A DNA stretch of 64,000 nucleotides from Paenibacillus phytohabitans (GTDB taxonomy: Bacteria > Bacillota > Bacilli > Paenibacillales > Paenibacillaceae): contig NZ_WHOB01000042.1 of the NCBI RefSeq assembly GCF_013141775.1, positions 19,957-83,956 on the forward strand, in the 5' to 3' direction. The notes under the pieces were generated by a model. It had not been told where the DNA came from. It saw only the letters and a program-made list of their open reading frames with translations, and did no database searches. Within the stretch, counting starts at the first letter, position 1. Each line of letters starts with the position of its first letter. A program made the translations under genes and the position numbers. Shown in pieces: positions 22,312-32,300 of this stretch.

Positions 22312-22614
22312 CTACACCATCAGAAGCAGGGCTTCCGCCCCAGTCATTCCCGGAACGATGCCAAGCTTCTCCGCCTCTATTGTAACGGATTCCAGAGGGG
22401 CAGCCAGCAGCTGCGGCAATGTGCGCACCCCTACTGCCCGTGCAGCAATAATCTGCCGGTCACTCAGCGTATTATTGAGCAGTCCTATATCCAGCGCCCC
22501 GCACATGATATATCCCCGGCTTGTGCTGATGCTGAGCAGCGTAGTTTTGGGCAGCTTCACTTCAACCCCGACCAGGACATAATCACCCACCTGTACAGGC
22601 TCCAATGTTACCAT
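22312..22614 (-). CDS. yunC: YunC-like DUF1805 protein
   Basis: A 100-residue protein of the DUF1805/YunC family. Family motifs are VEVKLPKTTLLSI, RGYIMCGALDIGLLN and ARAVGVRTLPQLLAAPLESV. It is a compact alpha/beta protein of unknown function. The ATG at 22614 has AGGAGGT seven bases upstream; a GTG further upstream is part of that site. It stands alone between dps and a convergent-side hypothetical gene. Confidence 0.88.
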   Translation of the reverse strand: MVTLEPVQVGDYVLVGVEVKLPKTTLLSISTSRGYIMCGALDIGLLNNTLSDRQIIAARAVGVRTLPQLLAAPLESVTIEAEKLGIVPGMTGAEALLLMV

Positions 22615-22829
22615 TTGCAGCACCTCCTATTATCACGTTCCACGATCTAAGTTATGCGTCCTGCTACAACGGCGTGTGGACGATGGTCCTAGTTCCTTTA
22701 TAAATTAGAGGGGTCATAAGTCCTTAATTCTCTGCCGGAGGGTATATAAATTTTGCTTGTTTAATGGTATAGTTTATATACTTTATAAATACTTAATGAA
22801 TCGTGTTAAACGATAAAGCTGGGGGATTA

Positions 22830-23354
22830 ATGGACAAGAAACTACAACACACCGACGGCAACTATCTCTTCAATGTCGACATCCTGATTAATGCCCGTAC
22901 TAACCCGCTTGCACTGCAATACTTACTTGAAATGTTGAACAACAGCGATAAAATCACAGATTTCAACATTAACTCCGGTCTGGAGCTTGGAAGAACTATA
23001 GACACTCTGCTGCGGTCTGCAAAGTTGGCTCTAAAGAACGATTCCTTTACTCCAGCTCCGGTTTCAGTGAAATTGCCACAGAAGCCAGCGGACAAGCCAG
23101 CCGAAAGACCTCCCGTCAAGAAACCGCCTGTTGTGACACCGGCGGAAACGCCGGCAGACGTGTTCGGCAAGATCAGGCTGTATATTCAGAATAACCAGCT
23201 GGTCCGGCTGAGAGCGAACCGGCACGGGAAGCAGGTATCGATGCCCTGCCGTATTCTGAACTTTGATGAAGGCGCTAACTCGCTAAGCGTGTACCATGTT
23301 GACGAGAAGCAGGTGTACACGTTCAATCTCAATGAAATCGACGAATTCTTGTAA
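22830..23354 (+). CDS. hypothetical protein with proline-rich linker
   Basis: A 174-residue protein that I do not recognise. Residues 1-75 form a helical region starting MDKKLQHTDGNYLFNVDILI. Residues 80-115 are a Pro/Lys/Ala linker (KPADKPAERPPVKKPP). Residues 116-174 look like a small beta domain (VFGKIRLYIQNNQLVRLRAN, SLSVYHVDEKQVYTFNL). The start is set by GGGGGAT five bases before the ATG. There is no signal peptide or membrane segment. It is a single gene ended by a terminator. Confidence 0.75.
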   Translation: MDKKLQHTDGNYLFNVDILINARTNPLALQYLLEMLNNSDKITDFNINSGLELGRTIDTLLRSAKLALKNDSFTPAPVSVKLPQKPADKPAERPPVKKPPVVTPAETPADVFGKIRLYIQNNQLVRLRANRHGKQVSMPCRILNFDEGANSLSVYHVDEKQVYTFNLNEIDEFL

Positions 23355-23362
23355 GCAAGCCC

Positions 23363-23408
23363 AAACAAGCACCCGCCCGGGATTCCGGAAACGGGTGCTT
23401 GTTTGTTA
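23363..23408. terminator. bidirectional terminator
   Basis: Thirteen-base arms AAACAAGCACCCG / CGGGTGCTTGTTT between the convergent hypothetical gene and the DUF423 gene; it reaches the 3' end of the latter. Confidence 0.85.
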
Positions 23409-23783
23409 GTCCTTACGCGAGAAAGCCTCCACGGCAAAGCATATCCAGCCGGCAAGGAAGCATACGCCGCCGATGGGTGTAATGGCTCCAAGAATTTTGA
23501 TCCCGGAGGTGCTGAGGATATACAGGCTGCCGGAGAACAGAATAATTCCCGCCCCAATCAGCCGGCCCGCCCAGGCAAGCCGGGCACTCTCTCCCCACTG
23601 GCCTGCTGCCAGGCCGATAAGAATCAGAGCCAGTGCATGAACCATATGATACTGGACACCGGTCTCGTACACTTTCAGGTACTCTTCACTGATCACAGCC
23701 TTCAGCATATGTGCGCCGAACGCTCCGATTCCCACGGACAGCATAGCCAGCACAGCTCCCCAGGCTACCAATCTTCGTTGCAT
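23406..23783 (-). CDS. DUF423 (YwdK-like) membrane protein
   Basis: A 125-residue integral membrane protein with four hydrophobic helices. The DUF423 pattern is clear: GAFGAHMLK near the N-terminus, YHMVHALALILIGL in the second helix and LGAITPIGGVCFLAGW in the fourth. It belongs to the YwdK/YgdD family, of unknown function. A single gene on the minus strand. Confidence 0.9.
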   Translation of the reverse strand: MQRRLVAWGAVLAMLSVGIGAFGAHMLKAVISEEYLKVYETGVQYHMVHALALILIGLAAGQWGESARLAWAGRLIGAGIILFSGSLYILSTSGIKILGAITPIGGVCFLAGWICFAVEAFSRKD

Positions 23784-23947
23784 GGATATACAGCTCCTTT
23801 GTCTCTTGAACTCCTCCTATCTTAACGTATCCGCATGGCTGATTTCCAGCAGCAGGATTTACGGATAATTCTGCCGCAATACTTGCTTTTAGAGCCATCT
23901 TATGGAAAAGTGATACTATCAATCTTTTATCCCAAGGAGTGCAGCCC

Positions 23948-24409
23948 ATGGACCATAATCCTCCACCCAAACCGGAAACCGCACGATCCCGGCCCGCAGA
24001 ATGGGGCTCATCAGAACAGCCAATACCTGCTGATCCAGCATACGTGTATCAGGAGAACAAACGTGACTTCAAGCACTCAGGCCCCGGCATTGCTTCTTTT
24101 GTCATCGCTCTGGTTACTCTGGTCGGTTATGCAATTGCGTTTGTGTATGTTGGTGCACAGGCTTCCTCCATCATGAATGAGAATAATAAGCTGATTGCCG
24201 ATTCAGCGGAAGCGATTATGTATTTGGGCTTATCCGTGCTGATCCTGGCTGCTGTTAATGTGATCGGAGCGGTCACCGGCATTGTCGGTCTTACGCTCCG
24301 CAGACGCCGTAAGGTATTCGCAGTCCTCGGGACCATCATTAACGCCGTTATCCTGCTGGTGTTCATGCTGCTGATTTCCATGGTTCTGGTGAATGCAGGC
24401 GCTGCCTAG
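23948..24409 (+). CDS. small membrane protein with proline-rich N-terminus
   Basis: A 153-residue protein: a hydrophilic, proline-rich N-terminal segment (1-45, MDHNPPPKPETARSRPAEWG) and three hydrophobic stretches (about 47-72, 90-113 and 123-148). The short basic loop RRRRK between the last two suggests a cytoplasmic side. This resembles DUF4190/DUF4064-like small membrane proteins, but the family is not certain. AAGGAG lies eight bases before the ATG. It is ended by a terminator. Confidence 0.75.
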   Translation: MDHNPPPKPETARSRPAEWGSSEQPIPADPAYVYQENKRDFKHSGPGIASFVIALVTLVGYAIAFVYVGAQASSIMNENNKLIADSAEAIMYLGLSVLILAAVNVIGAVTGIVGLTLRRRRKVFAVLGTIINAVILLVFMLLISMVLVNAGAA

Positions 24410-24423
24410 GCAGGCGTAATGAA

Positions 24424-24480
24424 TCACAAAAAAAAACAGCACCTCCCCATTTACTGGAGACGTGCTGTGTTTGTGTTTTC
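24424..24480. terminator. bidirectional terminator
   Basis: Stem ACAGCAC.. / ..GTGCTGT (24436-24442 and 24462-24468) with an A run before and TTTGTGTTTT after, between two convergent genes. Confidence 0.75.
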
Positions 24481-24509
24481 CAGCTTTTTTCACAGCTTAG
24501 AACCGGCAG

Positions 24510-27167
24510 TTATAGCTCAAACTCCTCGCTTGAATCTGAAAGACCGCCATTCTGCACACCATAATTATTGGCTACGGCAAGAACATACACCTTGTATTTA
24601 ATCCCGCTGGCAATTGCATTTCCGTTCACATCTCTGGCTGCAGCTGCAACTGTCGGATTCGAGCCGTTTGGAGCCACCGCCTTATACTGTGAAGCCGGCA
24701 CTCCGAGCGCATCCGCTGCACCAAACCCTTGCTTGGAAGGGACTACGTATACCCGGTATTCCAGGATATTAGCCTCGTTCGATGATTTGGTGAAGCCGAT
24801 CAGAAGGTTACCTTTGTCCACACTATAAGTTACATTCGTAACAGAGGTGAGCGGGGTTTTGCCGGCCAGGGTAATTACTGACGATTCTCCCGACAACACG
24901 TTCGGGCCTGCATAATTCGCAATTCCGACGGACAACACATACACTTTATAGCTGATTCCATCTTTGATTGTAGTACCGCGCACATCTCTGGCTGAGGCGT
25001 CTAAAATTATGCTGGTGCTATTGCCGGAGGTACCCGCTGATGTGTACGTGGAGACATTATTCGCATCAGACAAGCTGAAGCTGCTGTAATAGGAAGTAGG
25101 CACCACCAGAATCCGGTACTCTCTGATGTAGGTTTCATCCGAAGCATGAGTAAAGGACACCTTCAGATCACGGCCGTCACCGAAATCCGTAACATCGCTG
25201 ACAGCGAGGCCGGAAACTGCACTCACACTTGAGGAATTCAACAACGTAATTACCGATGAAGCTGACGAAAGCACACCAGACCCCGCGTAACTTCCGCTTC
25301 CAATAGATAATACATACACCCGGTAACTGATCTCATTCTTAAGCAGATTCCCGCGCACATCTCTGGCGGAGGAGGTTAATACCTGGCTGGTCGTGGAGCC
25401 CGATGTACCTACTGATGAATAATTTGCACTTGATACATTATTCGCGTCAGACAAGCTGAAGCTGCTGTAATAGGATGTAGGCACCACCAGAATCCGGTAC
25501 TGGCTGACATAAGTCTCATCTGAGGCATGGGTGAATGACACCCTCAGATCGCGGCCATCCCCATAATCGTTAACGTCAGTCACACTCAGGTTAGTCGCAG
25601 CACTCATGCTGAAATCATTCCATAGCGTAATTTCGGCAGAGGCAGGAGAAAGAATATTCGACCCTGCATTACCCCCGCTTCTGATTGATAAAATATACAC
25701 TTTATAATTGATTCCGCTCTTCAGCAGCGTCCCGCGCACATCTCTGGTGGACGAGGTCAGCACTAGACTGGTAGAAGAACCGGAAGTGCTCACAGCAGTA
25801 TAGTTGGCTCCCGATACATTATTCGCCTCAGACAGGCTGTAGCTGCTGTAATAGGATGTAGGCACCACCAGAATCCGGTACTGGCTGATATACGTTTCGT
25901 CAGCGGCATGGGTAAAGGACACCTTCAGGTCACGGCCGTCATTATAGTCGTTAACGTCAGTGACATACAGGCTCGAGATCCCGATGCTGGATAGGGTAAC
26001 CGGAGACGAAGCAGCGGATAACACATTATTGGCGGTATTGCTGCTGTCCACTGCCATGGCGAATACCCGGTAGCTTACCCCCGTCTGAATCAGTGCTCCG
26101 TCTGTATCCCTGGCTCCTGAGGAAAGAATCTGGGTAAGATTAGCACCTGTCTTGGTGACTTGGGTGTAATAGGCACTGACGACAGAATTGGCTTTGGCCA
26201 GATTAAAGGCTGAATAATTAGCCGCTTTAACCACAAATATCCGGTAAGAGCTTATCTTGGTCTCATCTGCCAGCTTGTTGAAGCTGACGGACAGATCGCG
26301 CCCGTCACCGTAATCGCCATTATCGGTCACTTGTACATTGCTTATTACCGGTGCAATATTATTGGTCAGAGTAAGGGTGGAGGAACTGCCGGAAAGCGCG
26401 CTGATGTTACTTCCTTTGCCTACCGTAAGGACATAAGCTATATACCCTTGACTGCTTTTAAGTACTTCTCCATCTGCCGTTCTCGAAGCAGCCGTCAGTT
26501 TAACCACAGGATTGGCGCCTGTTACCATAACTGAGGAGTAATTAGATGCGGGTATAGCCAGTGCTGACGACAGATCAAGCGAATTCCCCGCTTTGACGAT
26601 CAGAACGCGGTAATGGTCCACCAGGGACTCATCGGCCACCCGGTTGAAGCTGATCTGCAGGTCGCGTCCGTCACCGAAATCACTGATATCCTGCGTGGTT
26701 ACGCCGGATACCGGAGCAGTATTAACACCGGCCGGTACCGGGGTGGTTACCGTCACAACCTTGGTGGTCTGATTCCAGCCCACTTCCCGGCCCAGCGCTT
26801 CACTTACGAACCGCGTCGGAACCATAGTTCTGCCCTTCAAATTCTGACCGGGCACATCCAGGCTTACAGACCGATTATTAATCGTAGCTGTCTTGGAGCC
26901 GATCTTCAATATAACCGTTGTATCCTCCTGCACCGCCGTTACAGTCTGCGTCTTCTGATCCCACTTGATAGCGGCATTGAAGGCTTCGAAGATTGCACGC
27001 AGCGGCACCATCGTCCGTCCGTTCACCATTACCGGAGGCTGCTCCGTAGACAACTGGACTCCGTCAATAATGATGCGGATCGGTGTGACTGCCGCCTTGG
27101 CCGGGGCTTGAAATAGTAACGGAACTATCAGCAACCCCACTACAATAGAAATCCATAACTTCTTCAC
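24510..27167 (-). CDS. secreted stalk-domain protein with six DxGDGRDL repeats
   Basis: An 885-residue exported protein. Residues 1-25 are a signal peptide (MKKLWISIVVGLLIVPLLFQ, cut near AKA-AV). Residues about 30-145 form a copper-amine-oxidase N1-like 'stalk' domain (NGRTMVPLRAIFEAF and GRTMVPTRFVSEALG). From about 160 to the end there are six repeats of about 110-120 residues, each opening with D-x-GDGRDL-x-(V/I)-SF and running through YRI(L/F)VV, ANxV and YKVYVLSV. Repeats 3-5 are nearly identical; repeat 6 has lost the acidic loop. The repeats look like a fibronectin-type sandwich with an acidic, possibly calcium-binding, loop. No LPXTG or SLH anchor is visible. GTG start with GGGAGG upstream. 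Confidence 0.85.
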   Translation of the reverse strand: MKKLWISIVVGLLIVPLLFQAPAKAAVTPIRIIIDGVQLSTEQPPVMVNGRTMVPLRAIFEAFNAAIKWDQKTQTVTAVQEDTTVILKIGSKTATINNRSVSLDVPGQNLKGRTMVPTRFVSEALGREVGWNQTTKVVTVTTPVPAGVNTAPVSGVTTQDISDFGDGRDLQISFNRVADESLVDHYRVLIVKAGNSLDLSSALAIPASNYSSVMVTGANPVVKLTAASRTADGEVLKSSQGYIAYVLTVGKGSNISALSGSSSTLTLTNNIAPVISNVQVTDNGDYGDGRDLSVSFNKLADETKISSYRIFVVKAANYSAFNLAKANSVVSAYYTQVTKTGANLTQILSSGARDTDGALIQTGVSYRVFAMAVDSSNTANNVLSAASSPVTLSSIGISSLYVTDVNDYNDGRDLKVSFTHAADETYISQYRILVVPTSYYSSYSLSEANNVSGANYTAVSTSGSSTSLVLTSSTRDVRGTLLKSGINYKVYILSIRSGGNAGSNILSPASAEITLWNDFSMSAATNLSVTDVNDYGDGRDLRVSFTHASDETYVSQYRILVVPTSYYSSFSLSDANNVSSANYSSVGTSGSTTSQVLTSSARDVRGNLLKNEISYRVYVLSIGSGSYAGSGVLSSASSVITLLNSSSVSAVSGLAVSDVTDFGDGRDLKVSFTHASDETYIREYRILVVPTSYYSSFSLSDANNVSTYTSAGTSGNSTSIILDASARDVRGTTIKDGISYKVYVLSVGIANYAGPNVLSGESSVITLAGKTPLTSVTNVTYSVDKGNLLIGFTKSSNEANILEYRVYVVPSKQGFGAADALGVPASQYKAVAPNGSNPTVAAAARDVNGNAIASGIKYKVYVLAVANNYGVQNGGLSDSSEEFEL

Positions 27168-27301
27168 AAACTCATCCTCCCAGATAGGAAAAAAATCTCA
27201 TCTATTTCTATCTCTTTGACGTAAGATCACGGGTAAAAGTTTCTCGCAAACCGGTTACAATAAAATAATCTTTTGGAGGTTGAATCATGCCGCAGGCAAG
27301 T

Positions 27302-27340
27302 GAAAACGGTAGCGCCCTTTAATAAGGACACTACCGTTTC
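27302..27340 (-). terminator. terminator downstream of the lipoprotein gene
   Basis: Stem AAACGGTAG / CTACCGTTTT with TTTTC on the minus strand, about 85 bp after the lipoprotein stop. Confidence 0.7.
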
Positions 27341-27424
27341 CGCGGTAAAGATTAGGATAATGGATGGCGAAGCCTATGCCTTCTTATCTTCTAAGCTGGC
27401 GGTGCCGCTTCGCTGCTCTGCGCT

Positions 27425-28336
27425 TTACTGATTAACCAGTGAATCCAGTGAAGCATACACATGCGGCCCGAAGCCTTCCGAGGCTTCCCGCTGCGGGATG
27501 TTCAGCTTGATCAGATAGCCTTGGCCATCAACTTCCTTCACGGCAACCTGGCGGGTCAGGCCAGAGCCCATTGCGGTAAGATACAAGCGGATGCCGGACA
27601 TCCGCCGGTCCCGCTCTTCCCGGGTAAGCGCTGTAACCTTGCCTGTAGCCGCAAGCTCAGCCTTCCCCTCCTGCTCTATGGCATCCAGATCGAAATCGGC
27701 AGGAAGCTTGATAATTTCGGCGTAATACCCCGGGTCTACCTTCATCGCCAGCTTGCCGCTGGCCGCGTCAAAGCTGAAGATATCGAATACATACAGGGAG
27801 TACCCTTCTCCGGCGGCAAGTGCCGCCGTCTTCTCTTCCTCCATCCCTTCCAGTGTCAGCCTGAAGGTCTGAGTATCCGGGAGCGCACTGGCTGCCGGTG
27901 CGGCCCCTCCGCCCTCTGCCTTGGACAGGCTGGACAACACACGCTGAACTGCGGTCCCATCGCTTCCGACCACTTTTTCCACATACGCAAAAACAACGGC
28001 ATCATCCATTTCGAGCAGCTCCGGCGCATCCTCCGTGCCGGCACCCAGCTCAAAGGCTGTGGGTCCTTCTTCAGTCTCAATCTCTACGGAATGATTATCA
28101 ATCTGTCCGATATAAACGCCGGATCCCTGAATAACCTGTGCCTCTGCAGCTCCGGTAGGACTTGGCGGGAGAGCAGGGCTGGGGCTCGGCGCAGCTGCGC
28201 TCTCTACAGGTGCAGATGACGGGCCTGCTGAGGGTAGCCCCGGCGCTTCAGCCGGATGGTTCCCGCCGCAGGCGGTTAAGGCCAGCATTAATACAGCGAC
28301 TGCTGCGATAGCAGGCAGCGAACGTTGTGATCTCAT
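27425..28336 (-). CDS. predicted lipoprotein of unknown function
   Basis: A 303-residue lipoprotein: basic start and hydrophobic core ending in the lipobox ALTAC with Cys23, then a Pro/Ser/Ala-rich linker (24-70). Two parts follow: about 75-135, including VYIGQIDNHSVEIETEEGPT, and about 155-300, including YSLYVFDIFSFDAASGKLAM. The second part resembles a small secreted sensor-like domain, but I do not recognise it. GGAGGAGGT stands six bases before the ATG. The upstream methyltransferase gene is divergent. Confidence 0.78.
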   Translation of the reverse strand: MRSQRSLPAIAAVAVLMLALTACGGNHPAEAPGLPSAGPSSAPVESAAAPSPSPALPPSPTGAAEAQVIQGSGVYIGQIDNHSVEIETEEGPTAFELGAGTEDAPELLEMDDAVVFAYVEKVVGSDGTAVQRVLSSLSKAEGGGAAPAASALPDTQTFRLTLEGMEEEKTAALAAGEGYSLYVFDIFSFDAASGKLAMKVDPGYYAEIIKLPADFDLDAIEQEGKAELAATGKVTALTREERDRRMSGIRLYLTAMGSGLTRQVAVKEVDGQGYLIKLNIPQREASEGFGPHVYASLDSLVNQ

Positions 28337-28520
28337 AGCCTTACCTCCTCCATATCTCACGGTAAGCCCTGAGTGTGCTGCTTACCTTATTAACGATTAC
28401 CCCAAAGGCCGGGGGGCATAAACTTGCCGGACGGGGCTGGGCATCCGCCGTACGCACAGAACCGCAGATTTAATACAATGATGGAGAGCCTTATTCAGCA
28501 ACTTGAAGGAGTGATCTCCC

Positions 28521-29159
28521 CTGAGAATCGATATCGGCTGCGGTCCCGGCAAAGAATCCGGTTATCTGGGAATCGACCGCAAGTTATACCCCGGTGTGGA
28601 TATTGTCTGCGATATTTGCGAGGGCATTCCCCTGCCTGATAATACCGCCGAATTCGTGATGGCCAGCCGGGTAATGCCCTATGTAAACGACTTGTTTGCA
28701 GCATTGTCCGAGATTCACAGAATCAGCACGCATAAAGCGGTCATCTGCATTCTCTCACCCTATGCCCATAGTTTTCCGCATATCTCCAACCCTATGTTCA
28801 AACAGAAGTTTGACGAATATACACCCCGTTATCTGACCGGCAGCTTTTTTCAGCCTTCTCTCAGCCCAATCTCCCCGGAGATTCCGGACTATCCGGCTCC
28901 TGCGCCGCCGTTCGATTTCAGACTGCTGCGGATGGAGCTGTTCTATCAATATCCTTTTGACGACTCGCTCTATGAGACGGAGGAGCTGGAGGTGCTCAAG
29001 ACGCTGCAATCCAACGTCGTCCATGAAATCATGTATCATTTTGCCGTAATTAAGCAGGAGATCAGCCGGGAAGAGCTGGAAGCAATGAGCCGAAAAGTCT
29101 ATCCGGAACCGCGCGCGCTGTTCCAACGCCGGCTCCGGTCACAGAACAGACAAAATTAG
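28521..29159 (+). CDS. SAM-dependent methyltransferase-like protein, CTG start
   Basis: A class I methyltransferase-like protein of about 212 residues. The SAM-binding motif I is RIDIGCGPGKESGYLGIDRK, followed by DIVCDICEGIPLPDNTAEFV and a 'post-I' helix. Start choice: the first GTG in frame (28596) would delete motif I. The frame opens after a TGA at 28512-28514, and the only plausible start that keeps the motif is CTG at 28521, with AAGGAG nine bases upstream. The C-terminal half (about 90-212) is unlike common methyltransferases. Substrate unknown. Confidence 0.72.
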   Translation: MRIDIGCGPGKESGYLGIDRKLYPGVDIVCDICEGIPLPDNTAEFVMASRVMPYVNDLFAALSEIHRISTHKAVICILSPYAHSFPHISNPMFKQKFDEYTPRYLTGSFFQPSLSPISPEIPDYPAPAPPFDFRLLRMELFYQYPFDDSLYETEELEVLKTLQSNVVHEIMYHFAVIKQEISREELEAMSRKVYPEPRALFQRRLRSQNRQN

Positions 29160-29244
29160 TAAAAAAGAATCGCAAATGGACATACAATAATGCCCTGCAC
29201 CGCACATAGGCTAATACCACACAAGAAAGATGGCACATCGACCT

Positions 29245-29271
29245 CAAGCAGGAGTCGGTCTGCTTTTTTTC
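29245..29271 (+). terminator. terminator after the methyltransferase gene
   Basis: Short stem AGCAG / CTGCT followed by a run of seven T, between the methyltransferase and the giant repeat gene. Confidence 0.5.
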
Positions 29272-29309
29272 GTTGTCTTCCAATTTGAATTCAGCACTCC
29301 CAAAAGGAG

Positions 29310-32300
29310 GTGAAAATCATTCCTCTAGTCGTTCGGTCTACGGTTAATGCAACAGGTGCCATTACTTTTACAGGCAATACATTGGGGTTAAGCCGGTCCG
29401 ATACGCTTGGGGTTCCGGGTACCCAGGATAGTATCGGGGCCTTCTCCACAGTGAATACAGCCTCCATATTCGGCACTTATCCTGCTGGCACTACAAATCT
29501 GTACCAGAGCAACAGTTCAGCAGCGGTCCTGGTGCTTCCGGCGGGGAGCACGGTCCTGTATGCAGAACTGATCTGGGGCGGAACTTATGTTAACGGCACG
29601 GTCAATCTGACTGCGGCAATTAACAATCCTGTGTCCTTCACAACACCGCTTGGGAACACGGTCAGCGTATCTCCCGATGCAGCCACCGCCAATTCCGTAG
29701 ATCTCGGAAGCGGAGCACTCGCTTATGTCCGTTCCGCCAGTGTTACCAGCATTATTCAAGCCTCGGGAGCCGGAACCTATATCACAGCCGGTGTAGTCGG
29801 CACCATCGTTATTCCCGGTGATCCGACTGCCAACCATGCGGGGTGGACGCTCGCTGTCATCTACCAGAACCCGTCACTTCCTTTCCGCAATATGTCTCTG
29901 CGGGCGGGGGCCGTACTTGTCCAGTCCACCTCTGCCCCGGTTGTCACAACGATTACCGGATTTGCCACACCCGTTACAGGAGCACTCGGCGGCCGCATCA
30001 TGTTCAGTGCCCAGGAAGGAGATGCCAACCGCTCAGGGGATCAGGCGCTCTTCGGCCCTACCTCTGCCACCCAGGTCGCTTTGTCAGGACCTAACAACTT
30101 TGCGAACAACTTCTTCGCTTCACAGATCAATAATGATACCGGCAACCTGAATACCACCGGTACATTCGGAAACCGCAACCAGACTAACGGCAGTCCAGGC
30201 TCCAACATTGTCGGCGGCAGGCAGGGCTGGGATATCACGAACGTGGATGTTGGTGCGCGCCTGGTTAACAATCAGTCCTCGGCTTTGCTGACACTGACTA
30301 CCTCAGGCGATGCTTACGTGGTTAATGCTAACGGGCTGCAGATTGATATTAATGCCCCCAAGATTTCGTTAACCAAAACCGCTAATGTCGCCGGAACGAT
30401 CGTTGGTGATCTGGTCACTTACACCGTGACCGTCAGCAATACCGGTACAGCAAGTGCAGCCAGTGTCGTACTGTCGGATACGCTGCCGCCTGGTCTGACC
30501 TTTGTGGCTGGAAGTGTAGTGGTAGCCGGGGTTTCCCGGCCGGCTTTTGACATAACATCCGGCATCCCTCTCGGATCTCTGGCCCTGGGTACTTCAATCA
30601 CGATTACATATCAAGCCAGGGTTACATCCTTGCCAAGCACACAAATTGTCGCCAACACAGCCAATGCCGCATTTACGTTCCAGAGCGTAGCGGGCGGCCC
30701 GATTGTGAGCGGGGTTATTCCCTCCAATACAAGCTCGCTGCCGGTCTATTCTCCGGTTCTTGGCATCGTCAAAAGCGCAAATACTACCAACGCTACCGTC
30801 GGTGATCAGATTATCTATACGCTCCAGATTGCAAACACCGGTAATATCGGCGCCACAACTACACTCACTGACAATATTCCTGCGGGCAGCACCTATGTTC
30901 CGGGAAGCTTTACGGTCAACGGCACTCCGGTTGCAGGCAATCCCGCCGCCGGCATCCCTATTGGCACCATTGCTGCCGGAGGAACCTCAACTGTACAATT
31001 TCGTGTTCTGGTAAACAGTCTGCCCTCGCCTCCGCAGCTGGTCGATCAGGCCACGGCAGCCTATACCTTTCTCGTTCCCGACGGCCGGACCGTTCCCGGA
31101 ACAGCAGCCTCCAATACGCTGACCATACCGGTCAGGCTGCCGAGTGTCGCTATTGTCAAAAGCGCCAGCTTCCCGGATGTGGCCGTAGGTGACACCCTGG
31201 TGTATACATCGGTGGTCACTAACAACGGAATTGTCGCAGTCACGAATGCCGTACTCTCTGATCCGATCCCCCCCGGCAGCACCTTTGTGGCGGGAAGTGT
31301 CACTGTAGCAGGTAGTGCACGGCCGACTGCTGATCCGGCTTCCGGGATTACCATCGGAACCATCGCTCCCGGAGCCAGTGTAACCGTTACGTTCCAGGTG
31401 AATGTCACTTCCGTGCCGGGAAGCGGCCAGCTCTCCAACCAGTCGTCCGCTTCGTACAGCTCAGGAGCATTTAATGCAATCACCCAATCGAATACAACCC
31501 TAACCCCTGTATTTCAACCCGTAATCAGTATCGTCAAAAGCGCGAGTCCGGGCAGCGCGACGGTCGGGGGCAATGTGCAGTATACGCTGGTAGTGAGGAA
31601 CACAGGCAATATCGCCGCAACGGTGAGCTTGACCGACACGATTCCGGCCGGGTCCTTCTTCGTTGCCGGAAGTGTTACGGTGAATGGCGTTGTCCGACCG
31701 GCAGACTCACCCGTTAGCGGAATCCCGCTGGGGTCCGTAGCACCCGGGGCAAGCTTTACGGTGACTTTTCTGACGTCGGTTCAATCTCTGCCGTCTCCGG
31801 CAACCTTGACCGACCAGGGAAGCAGCAGCTATACGTACCAGTTGCCCAGCGGACGTGCCCTGTCCGGCGGAAGTGTGTCGAACACGGTTACCATTCCGGT
31901 ATCTGCACCTAACATCACGCTCCTCAAGAGCGCCAATGTCACCGCTATAGCAGTAGGGGAATATCTCACCTACACCGTGTCGGTATCCAACCCCAGCGGT
32001 GTGGCGGTTAACAATGTCGTTCTGTCCGATCCCGCCCCTGCCGGGAGCGCCTTTGTAGCGGGAACCGTCACGGTGAACGGGGCTGCTGTACCGTCTGCGA
32101 ATCCGAATGCCGGGATCGCCCTGGGTACGCTTGCTGCCGGAGCAACGAGTATTGTAGTCTTCCAGGTCAACGCCACTTCTGTTCCAAGCCCGCCTCAGCT
32201 GAACAACCGGGCGAGTGCTTCTTTCACAGCGGGTGCATTCAGTGGAACAGCTCTTTCGAACACTATACTTACTCCAGTCTTCACCCCGGTGATTGGGCTA

